A program made the translations under genes and the position numbers. Below the pieces are notes generated by a model. The model saw only the letters and a list, made by a program, of their open reading frames with translations, was not told the origin of the DNA and did no database searches. A DNA stretch of 64,000 bases from Lampris incognitus (taxonomy: Eukaryota; Chordata; Actinopteri; Lampriformes; Lampridae). The DNA is taken from the NCBI RefSeq assembly GCF_029633865.1, contig NC_079216.1, forward strand, positions 62,566,860-62,630,859, read 5' to 3'. Shown one piece after another: positions 50,201 through 61,900 of this stretch; position 1 is the stretch's first letter; each line of letters begins with the position of its first letter.

Positions 50201-52277
50201 AGGCTGTGCAGCATCCGCTTTGCTCCAGAAGCACTTCAAACTTTTTCATGGACAAACACAATGAATTGCCTGAAGCATTTTGACGATAAACAATTAAAAC
50301 ATATTCTCAAGCTCGAGACATCTTTCATTCTCTGTGCATCGCCCCCCCCCATACGACTCGTCTATAAATATTATTGAGACCAAGCCTTCAAATAAATCCC
50401 AAGTTTTTTTATAGCCCTTCCCTTCAAAGCTGTGTCTGCTCTGCAGAAGCTTTCCATATGTTGCCATTTATTCAAGCCACCGACTCAGCATCATCCATAG
50501 AGGCACCATTTATTGATAGACTTTGTTGGGCTATTGTCCAGATCCTTCCCGATAGAGAAACCATAACCTCCACATCCTTCCATAACCTCCCAAACCATGT
50601 GAACTCGCACTGGCTTGGGATGATATGGAAATACCCCTGCGAGTCATTCGTTTTCCTGAAACTGCTCCGGTTTTCTTCTGAGCCGTGTTGTTTTTTTTTA
50701 GGAATTTCCTTTTGAGGATTACTCCCCAAAACTGTCAACAAAATTAAGGCATTAGTACATGCAACTCTTATACGAGTACTGAAATCTGATGCGATACGTA
50801 TATCCTTATAGCATGCTTTCATGTTTGCCTTTGACATGTTGTTTAAATTGGCAAGAAGCTATCGGACGGCAAACCTGCAAAAAGTTAAGACACTAAGACG
50901 GATAAGCAGCAAACGTTATGCGACCGGGGAGGGACCCCGTTATGTAAACAGTGATGAATAATGACGGGGTACCTAGATATGAGAACACGGCGTTGTATAC
51001 TGACGCTATAAATGCAGCGCTGATTTACGCTTGCCTTAAATCATGAACGGAAAGCTCCGTCACGTTTCAAGCCATCATGGATCTCCTTAATAGCGCACAA
51101 CAACTGGCCCCGTTGTTTCCAGCGTTAGCTGTGGTCCGTGGGTACGAAGGCCACGAGCTGACTCCTGGGGATTGTAGTCTAGGTTGTTATCTTCCGCGAA
51201 AACATCTCAAGACCAACGTTTTGCTTCAAGACTTGGGCCTTTGTCTTTGTCTGTGTAAATCACTACTTAATTTGCCCGAGGCTCTGAAGGAGGTGGAAAA
51301 AAAAGGGGGGAGTGCCACAGCGAAGGAACAGTACTCCTTATGTCCGGTGGTAGAGCAAGAGAGAGAGAGAGAGAGAGGGGGAGAGAGGGAGAGAGAGCAC
51401 CCAATGGGCCTTTGTACAGTCTGTAGACGAGATCCTCTTGTGGTTCCAGGGACAGATTTAACCAGAATACGACGCCCTGTTGCTGTGGTGATGCTCTGCT
51501 ATTAATGTGTGCCTTTTCCGAGGGGAGGAAAGTCTTCTCGTCCCGCTCTACCTATCCTCCAAGGTGAGGTTATATCAGGTCATAGGTGCCCTGGGTGCCA
51601 TGCTGCACGTTGCAATTATAATCTGCAGAATATAATGACGACTGTAAATGATAGCTTTGGAAAAAAAAGCAAACCTTGACCCCTTTTTTTATTTTCTAAC
51701 GGGTGCTCTTGCGGTGTTCACGGGTGGTTTCGGTGTTCACGTTGGCATAAGCTACCCGCCTTTACCGCTTTAGTGATCTGCAGCTTTGTCTACGCTCACG
51801 TACATTTAAGGCGAAGCGCTGAGCGCCAGGCCGCCACAGAAAAGCCTCCGGGCTTCCATTCTTCATTCAGTTACTTGGTGTATCGGTCCTTAAGCCGGCG
51901 GTGATGAGAGTCGGGGGTTTTACTCCTGTTGTAAGGAAGCTCCTAAGAAGTGCCAGTATGGCTGGAGCAGAGTACCCCTCACGAGAGAATGATTGTTTTT
52001 CTCCTTCCCATTTCTCTCGCCCTATCGCTATCCATCTATCTATCTATCTGCAAGGCTCGGTGTTTTCGGTGTTTATTTTTCAAAGCCATCCAGCATGCCG
52101 GATTTCGCCACAAGAGGGCACTGTTACGTAACCTCGCACGAACAGGAACAACTTTTGGAGCCGCGGAAACATAAAATCCGGGTGAAAATCAGTTTAAAAA
52201 TCTGGGTGTTTTTCGGTAAAAAAAAAAAACCGAAAACGCCGAGCCTCGTCTATCTGACGTGCACCAACACACACACC

Positions 52278-52308
<31 letters not shown>

Positions 52309-52841
52309 ACACACACAGACAGACGCCCCCTGCAGAGGCTTTATTCCGCTGCATTCGCGGGAAGGCCCAGCCCTTCTGTTTTTAGCTGTAGCTCGCTGTG
52401 CTGCGGTCAGAGTGGACGTCGAGCAAGCGGCATCGGTCAAAACCGTTGCCATGGGAACAAGAACACAGCCCGGGGAAGCCTTGTCAGTGAGTTAGCGACA
52501 CGGCGTGCCGGTGGCTCTGATTAAAGGGGGGGGGGAAACAAAAACACCTGCGCCTCTTGCTGTAACATCACATTTGATTTAACAAACACGCTCACCCCCC
52601 CACCCCACCCCCCACAGGCCTACAAACTCACACACCAACAAGACACACTGGCATATATACTCACACATCTACCTGCCCATGTGCACGCATGCACATGTGG
52701 ACGCACACCAGAGCAAAGAAAGGAACTTTATATGGAAGAGCGCCCTCTTCGGCGTGTTCTGCATCCAGCAGATGTTAATGGCATTCTGACATTACCATGC
52801 TATGTAGCGGGAGGCAGTCAGGTGGTTATTTATACCTTTTG

Positions 52842-52904
<63 letters not shown>

Positions 52905-55900
52905 CCAGATGCAAAGGAGAGAACGACCAAAAGTTTTTCGGTCGACGGCGTCTTCAACTTTACCTCTCTTCTCCTCAGCAAAGAAGACGGCGCGCTCTAC
53001 GTGGGCGCAAGGGAGGTCCTCTTTGCCCTCAACCTCACGGACATCAGCAGAGCCAGGCTACACAGGAGGGTAAGGACGCACAAGTCTCCCCCTCCAGCGG
53101 ACGATACGCAGTGCACCACTACAAAAACCTGTAGCCCGGCACGAGCCGGACTCGGAATACTGGGTTATTCTTCTTACGCCACCAACGCCGTTTACTTTTC
53201 TTCCCGCAGATCACCTGGAACACCCCGGAGGGCAAGAGGGACGAGTGCAGTTTCAAAGGCAAAGATTTACAGGCGAGTGAACTGCGGGCGGCGCTACACC
53301 CACAACGCTCACGCGTGAGGAAAACACCACCCTGTTTTTCAGATTCCAGGTCGACCTCGTCCGTCCTTCGGTTGCTGAATCGCGCAAGGCAAATGTACCG
53401 CCCCCTCTGGTGACTTGTGGAAGCTGCGCTTTTTTCCCCACTCGACAGCGACGGCACACGCCCCGTTTTCCTCGTGTCGTTCCTCATTTTCTCTCAGATT
53501 CATCTTGGTCACATCTCGCAGGACTCTGCCGTCCACCGCTTACACGCGTCTGCCGGCTCTTTCGAAAGTAAACCGGGATGAACATGTGGCACTGATGTGA
53601 TGTTGACTCGTGAGTGAGTAAACTGGCAGGGAAATGGGAGTGTAACGGGCACGGATAAGTAGACGCTAACGGGTCGGACCCTTTAGTCGACTGGTTAGCG
53701 TCGTCGCCCGCGGTGTGGGAGATACGGGTTCGCGTCCCGGGCTGTGGCGGTCCCGGGCTGCGCCCCCTAATTTGCTACAGGAGGCTCCCATGGTGACCTG
53801 TTGCACAGCCTAACCAGCACGGTGTCTTACACCGTACTTAGTTTATGTCACCGCTGCCAAATGTCCCGCGGCCTGTTTGGAAATGATTCATTTTCGATGA
53901 TTCATTTATTAACTACAGCTATGTAATATGGAAACTGGCTTGGAGGACAGGGTGTAGTTCAGGGTGTAGCTTGGAGGACAGGGTGTATTAACCAAGTAGT
54001 TCTCAAAAAAGTAAGGAAGGCAGGGGGCATCTGGGTAGCGTAGCGGTCTATTCCGTTGCCTACCAACACGGGGCTCGCCGGTTCGAATCCCCGTGTTACC
54101 TCCGGCTTGGTCGGGCGTCCCTACAGACACGATTGGCCGTGTCTGCGGGTGGGGAAGCCGGATGTGGGTATGTGTCCTGGTCACTGCGCTAGCGCCGCCT
54201 CTGGTCGGTCAGGGGTGCCTGTTTGGGGGGGGGGGACTGGGGAAAATAGCCTGATCCTCCCACGCACTACTACATCCCCCTGGCGAAACTCCTCACTGTC
54301 GGGTGAGAAGAAGCGGCTGGCAACTCCACATGTATCGGAGGAGGCATGTGGTAGTCGGGACGGCTCGGTAGAGTGGGGCAATTGGCCAAGTACAACTGGG
54401 GAGAAAAAGGGGGAGACATTTTAAAAAAGCAAGGAAGGCAAACGTGAGCCTGTTCTAACACTAGACTCTCCTGTGTTTCTTAAACAGACGGATTGCTTCA
54501 ACTACATCAAGATTTTACTTCGGCTGAACAGCACTCATCTATACGTGTGTGGAACATATGCCTTCAGCCCCATCTGTGCATACATAGTAAGTATGTCCTA
54601 CTATCATATATCCTCGCTGCTGTAACTGAGAGGCGGTGGAGCGTAGCCCTACCCTGCCAAGATCTGAACGGCCATCTTGAGTCACTGACTTAGTGACTCC
54701 AGACACATTTCTTCTCCACAGTAAGGTTCCTCCAGGTTACCCTTGTCGGAGGTATAAAGGCCAGCACTTTCAGCGGCGGCTCAAATGACGTTCGTCGAGC
54801 GCCGCTTGTAGCGCGTGCCGGAAGCGCCGGCTGTAGCCTGTCAAATATGAAAAGTCACTGTATTTAGCACAGCTCTGCAAAAACAGCCAAAATCGTTTTT
54901 CCCCCCCCCCCATAGAAATAGGAGCGTCGACACCTGGAAATAAGAACAGTTTCCTGAGAATTCTCAGTTCAAGTAGATGCAAGTTGACTCAAAGCCACAT
55001 GTCCCCGGTGTGGCGGTCTTATATTGACATGAATACAAGTGTTCTTGACTCGCGTCAGCCGGCACTAGTGTACGATGGCCTTAAAATCTGTTGGGTTTTC
55101 ATACTGATCCTATTCCACAACAGTGCATGTGAAACCCCGAGACGTCCGTCCCTCAGGCGCTGAAGATGGTACATATTCCTCATGTTAGAAGACTGACAAT
55201 CAGATTTAGGTTTTGAACACCCAAGTTTTCCATTTGCCCATATCCCCTGTGCTCTATTTGGACACGATGGAGTGAAATGGAGGTAACAGGGAGCCTCGTT
55301 TGGTAGTTGGCCTGCTTCGTAGCTCTCGTACCGACAAGAACGCCGATCACAGAGATAAAATGAACAGTCTCTCATTAGCCTGAATTCAAAATAGAAATTT
55401 AAAAAAAGTTTATTGTGGGGTTGTACAGTACACAGAAGAGGCTGCCAATCCCCCTTGTGCATCCCTCAGAGCAGTGTTTCCCAACCCAGTCCTCAAAGAC
55501 CCCCTATCCTGCAGATTTTCATTGTAACCCTGCATAGGTAGCCCTGCCTGTACTTATTCAACCAATCATCTCGCAGCACTTAATTATGCCAGGTGTGCAA
55601 AACATTTGACATAATTCATTGCTGATTGGTTGAATAACTACAAACAGGTACCTATTCAGGGTTGCCAAGAAAATCTGCAGGATAGGGGGTCCTTGAGGAC
55701 TGGGGTTGGGAAACACTGCCTCAGAGTATTGTATTACTATCCATAATAATGTACAAATGTAAAGGCATGACCTGTGTTTATACTGACTGAAAAGGGCAGA
55801 CGGACCATTCATCTGGGACTAAATGTTGCAGAGGACCAAATGAACGTTATGCCTAAGAACGTGGTGTGTGTGTGTGTGTTCGTTCTCTAGAGCACTGCAG

Positions 55901-58900
55901 ACTTTTCCTTGGTGAAGAGCCAGAACGGGGAGATTGTTTCAGAGGATGGCCGCAGCCGCTGCCCTTTCAACCCTGAATACAAGTCCACTGCTATAATGGC
56001 TGGTAGGTCCTTCAGTGACTCTTGGCTGTGAGGGAGTTAACGTTTGTTGATTTGAGTTTACTTCGCACCAAATATCGGAAGGCGCACGGCGGATATCAGC
56101 AAATGAACTGGACACAAGGGGTAGGAGTGAAGACATAAGTGGGGACACAACCTCGGAATTACATTACTGTGTGCGACGCAGGGGTCCGTCCTCATTTGGA
56201 TCACACTGTGATTAGCCTTGATTTTTCTGCAGATGGAGAGCTGTATGCCGGCACTGTGAGTAATTTTCAAGGAAACGAACCCATCATTTACAAGAGCCTC
56301 GGCCAGGGAACTGCTCTAAAAACAGAAAACTCGCTGAACTGGCTCCAAGGTAAGGTCATAGGTTTCCAGACTAAAATATCCTCTGCTGTATATAACACCC
56401 ATCTAATATATGATAATATCCTAAACGAGATAAACTTGGCATGCTTATGCTGTTTACGTCAAATAAACCTGCCCGAAATGTGAAATTGTAGCTGTGAAAT
56501 TGCCGCGCGCGCCGCGGCGTCCCTGTCGCCATTTGATTTTCTATTTAACACGGTGGCGCCGCGGAGCTGTTACCGGGGTGTTTCTGTTCCTCGGAGTAGG
56601 GAGTGGATATGGGCTGACGGTACATTTCCTCTGCTGCTCTTTCAGACCCGGCCTTTGTTGGCTCTGCCTACATCCAGGAGAGCCTGCCCAGGGGCAACCT
56701 AGTGGGCGACGACGATAAGGTTTACTTCTTCTTCAGCGAAGTGGGAAAGGAGTTCGATTTCTTTGACAACACCATTGTGTCCCGCATAGCTCGCGTGTGT
56801 AAGGTGAGCGATGCTCCGAAGGAGATAGCCCGTCTAAGCGGGTTGTTTGCCTTCAGCAAGCCATTCCGGTCAACCCCCTCCCGATGCCATGACCCATTCA
56901 CTTTATCAGAATCTATCGGAGCGGGAGAGGGGTTTGTTTGTGTATGTGTACATGTGACGCGTTTGCATGCGTGTGCGAGTTGGCTAAGAGGAGGTTTGTT
57001 TGTGTTTGTGACATGAATCTGTGCATATGTATGGGTATGGGGCCTAGGCGTGCCTGTGTTGTATGTCAGTGTGTGTAGTTCCTATGATGCGAGCAGCTTG
57101 TGATCTTTGCGGGCAGTGATCTCCGGTTACAGAACATTCCTATTACACATGGCTTCCCTCCGTACGGGCCTTCCTCTTCTGGTGCTCTCCTCCCACTTTT
57201 CCTTATCGTATTTCAACAAACATAAGCACGCACACAGAACCGATTCTGCTGCACAGAAACCCTGTGCAGAACCAGATTGCCGCCACAGCCCGGGACACTG
57301 AAATATGACTATTTTTCAGGTTTTTTTGTTTGTTTTGGTTTTGCCTTCGGTGTATGGTCTGCAAACGTGTAAAAGAAACATTGCTTTGCAGTGCTCGGAT
57401 CAGATTCCTTTTCACCTCTGCGTCAGAGGGATTATGTTTACCCCAGTCGAAAGAGAATGAGAAAGGCTGGCTGACTTGTTTGATGTTCGCCACCTCCACC
57501 ATCTCTGAACCACGGCTGCTGGCCGGCCGACGATGCTCGTGCCTTGTATCATCAAAGACACCTTTCATGTTTATTTTAATTCATTTTATTTATTTCATGA
57601 TTTGACAGACGCCCCCCCCCCACCACCACCACCACCACCACCTCCGGTACACACACACGCACAATAGAGCCGGGATCTGGGGCCAGCACATGACATGAAG
57701 CCATTATCGGCTGCGTACAGTAACCTTGCTCTCCATGGCCGTTTGCAATTTAACGTTCCTGTCCCGGCCCTGCAGCCATCCAGACGCCGTGCAAAAAAAT
57801 CTAAAGGAAGCCATTTCTTTTTTCCAACAGCGATTTCAGTCTTGCGCACATATTTTTCATTTTGTTTTAACGTGTTCTAGCATCCATCACAGCTAGAGAA
57901 AATGGCTGCCTCCAGGTGTGTGCGCCGGCGACGATGTTGCCGTCAGAAAATGGCAGGACGGCCTCTGTTTGTATCAGAAATACAGCCCCGGGTGGTAGAG
58001 AGCCCAACTGTCAGTCACCGTCAGACAAAACCCAGACTGTTGACAGTGGATTGCTGTTCTCTTGTGCATCGTTGCTATTGTAGTGGCGTTTTCACACTGC
58101 AGCATAGCCATCGTCTCATCTTACCGCTGCAAAGGTACCGAGTTTGAGACGACCGCGTCCCTCCAGGACGCCACACGATCACGTCGGACTCTTTTTGGAG
58201 TCATTTTATCAAAGATTTTGGCCCAAGCAGCTAGACTAAGTCAAATCAAAGAAGATGTAAAATACAAATACAGGTTGAAAGTGAAGAGTAAGGGCGTCCG
58301 GGTGGCGTGGTGGTCTGTTCCATTGCCTACCAACACGGGGATCGCCGCTTCGAATCCACATTACCCCCAGCTTGGTCGGGCGTCCCGACGGACACGATTG
58401 GCGGTGTCTGCAGGCGGGGAGCCGGGTGTGGGTTTGTGTCCTGGTCGCTGCACTAGCACCTCCTCTGGTCGGTCGAGGCGCCTGTTTGGGGGGAGGGGGG
58501 GTGGCGTGATCCTCCCATGCTCGACGTCCCCCCGGCGAAACTCCTCAGTCAGGTGAAAAGAAGCGGCCGGCGACTCCACTTGTATCGGAGGAGGCACGTG
58601 GTAGTCTGCAGCCCTCCCCGGATCGGCAGAAGAGGTGGAGCAGCGACCGGGACGGCTCAGAAGAGTGGGGTAATTGGCCAAGTACAATTGTGGAGAAAAG
58701 GGGGGGAGGGGCAAACAAAAACAAATGGAGAGTAAAGCAGGCCACGTAGTGGTATCGCTTGCAGTGGGTTAGTATAGTGATATTCATCCAAATCGATCAT
58801 TATCTTAAATTCAAGCCCCACACCCTCTCTCCAAATCCTGGATTTGACTCGTTCCGTTTACTGCGTCCTCCGTCTCCTGTTGTTTATTCACGTGTTTAGT

Positions 58901-61900
58901 ATAAAAGTTCCACTTCACCGAGGCTAGCCACGGACGGATAAACAGTGTTCTGCTGGAAACAAACAAAACATCACGTGCTCTCATTTGCCGTAATGTCCGT
59001 GTTCCCAGAAATAAGCCATTACTTCCTGCCATGTCCATTGCAATTTGTACGGCCTTTGAAAGGGATGCTTTCACGGGGGATAAATGACGAGAATACATTT
59101 GCCTCAATTACTTGGAAGTCAGTTCAGATAGAGAGAGGCTTGAAATGACATAACTACTAGAATAAGTCAGGGAGACTATGGAAAGGATGCTCTTCATTAT
59201 TTGCCCTGGCTCACTACTACAAGTAATTGCCAAAGATGCTTGGGATTGGTCATGTGTAATTTCCCCCGCCGTACTGTGTCGTCGTTTCCTCCAATTAATA
59301 CATTCTGCACTTTTCCCAATCAGAAACTCAAGGTAAATGGTAAAATCCACGTTATGTTCAAAGCACGGACAGCCAGTGATGGGGCCGTGCACACGAAATC
59401 CGGGTACAAATAACATGAAGACATTAAGGACACAAAAAGTCACAAACATGGAGACATACTGCCGTGGCTCGAACACACTGAATATGCCGAGGAGATTCTG
59501 AACCATCACAAACTATTAAAAAAAGAAGAGTTCCAGCGATGTTGCACTGGAGTCGACCTCTGTCCTCGACGAGCTCAACTCATTACATGCTTGGTTTGAG
59601 ACCAACAGTACCAAACCTGAGAATGCCTTTGGCTCGGGATGACGGCCCGCCCATCATATCCAGAGCTGATGTCAGTAAGAATTTAAAAACAACGAACTCA
59701 CATAAGGCAGCTTGGCCTGATGGGACCTCTGGCTGTGTTCACAAAGCCTGTGCTGACCAGCTGGCAGACGTCTTCATGGACAGCTTAAACCTTTCCTTGT
59801 TCCCGTTTGTCATCCACTTCTGTTTTGAGATGACTACCATCATTTCCGGCCTTAAGTACCATCCTGTTGTGCTCATCCCAGTCATCATGGAGTGTTTGGA
59901 GTGGCTGGTCAAAACCCAAACTGACCTCTCCCTCTCAGACACTCTGGACCCACTGCAATTTCCCCACCACGCTAACAGGTCATCAGACGACGTCCGTCAC
60001 CGATGTTCTCCAAGCTGCACTCTGTCATCTGCAGAAGAAAAACACATTGGGCAAGAAGAAGCTGACTATGGCTCCGCATTCGACGCCGCGGTGTCCTCTA
60101 AGCTCATTATCAAGCTCGGGGAACCGAGATTGAAAACCTGCCTCTGTAATTGGACGCTGGACTTCCTGACAGGCAGACCTCCGACGGTGAGGGTGAGCAC
60201 CAGCACCTCCTCCACATGAACCCTTAACATGGGCTCAATGTATTCAGTCCCCCCTGCACTTCCTGTTTACTGCACAGCCATCCACAACTCTAATACTACT
60301 ATTACATTTATTATTGCATTATAGCCCCCAGTATTGATCTCTCTCTCAAGATAAACAAGACTGAGGAGATGATCATGTTTTGCAGGACGCGGCTGGGAGA
60401 GGGAGAGGTACATCCTGCAGATTACCAATAATTGCATATCTTCTTTTAACTATAGCTTCTGTTATTTATTTATTTATTTTAATTGTTACTAAGATATCCA
60501 CAACAGCTTACCCCATTCATGGCCTGCATTTTACTTTGCATTTATTGCTTCCTCTTTTGGAACCATTTGGTGTCAAGACTTTGTTTTATGTTACTTTATT
60601 TTATTTTATTTTTTGTTAATTTTTTTTTTTACTGCGCTCATAAACAGAACAGCAACCACCGCGTCTGCGCTGTACTGTTACTGCGCATTGAAACGAAGCT
60701 ACAGGGAAAAGACTTTTAATGCGGTCTAGGACCTTTTCATATATTCCTCTGTGCATTCCAAGAGTGACTTGTGTTTCTCCCACTGCCCGTGAAATAACAC
60801 GGGAATATCTGGTCCCGGCGGGTTAATGTACACAGACAATCTGGCCACTACAGCGGCTCATCTTCCCTTTTTAGTCCCACGCCCCTTTGCGCAATCAAGA
60901 CGGTGAGATATCCATGGCCGGCGTAGGTTTATAATTTATATCCCCTTATAACTTACAACTCCCTGTGACGTATACAGCCTCGTGATTATTAATGTTTTAC
61001 CTTATAACTTACAACTCCCTGTGACGTATACAGCCTCGTGTTTATTAATGTTTCACCTTATAACTTACAACTCCCTGTGACGTATACAGCCTCGTGTTTA
61101 TTAATGTTTTACCTCACAACCTACAACTCCCTGTGACGTATACAGCCTCGTGTTTATTAATGTTTTACCTTATAACCTACAACTCCCTGTGACGTATACA
61201 GCCTCGTGATTATTAATGTTTTACCTTACAACCTACAACTCCCTGTGACGTATACAGCCTCGTGATTATTAATGTTTTACCTTACAACCTACAACTCCCT
61301 GTGACGTATACAGCCTCGTGATTATTAATGTTTTACCTTATAACTTACAACTCCCTGTGACGTATACAGCCTCGTGATTATTAATGTTTTACCTTATAAC
61401 TTACAACTCCCTGTGACGTATACAGCCTCGTGATTATTAATGTTTTACCTCACATGCAGTAGCTTTCCCGGGTAGGTCGGCTGAGGAAGCGTCGCTTTCG
61501 TTTTGAACGAATTTCCCATCAGAAGAGCCGTGCAGCCAAATTACCCTGCATGTGTAGGTCCCTGACATGCAGAAGGCAATGCCCTTTATTTCTTCTTTCA
61601 TTTAAAAGCATTTGCCCTCCCCGATGCCCCAGCATTTTTTTTCTTCATCCCAGCCAGTTGTGATGATGTGCATTGTTTTCATGACCTAAAAGTCTACGGC
61701 CTCGGGATATTTCTATGTTATGGGTACAATTGATTGTGCTTGGTAGGGTTTTTCAGTGGGAGGTTAACGTTTTTCAATTAAGTCAAATCAAACAACTCCG
61801 TGTGCAGGCACGGCGCTTCCGTTGCCATGAAGGAAGTATACAAAGCAGGGAACTGTAGTAAAAACTGAAAGCCGCTGACAACAGCGCCGCCCATTCAAAC

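Noticed and set aside
51077..51505. 142-codon frame before the sema exons
   Set aside because: It runs through a (GA)n repeat, resembles no semaphorin segment and is not needed, since 35969 joins 52909 in frame.
59539..60219. 226-codon frame as a host gene
   Set aside because: Its sequence blocks are those of a fish LINE reverse transcriptase with frame breaks and no active site.
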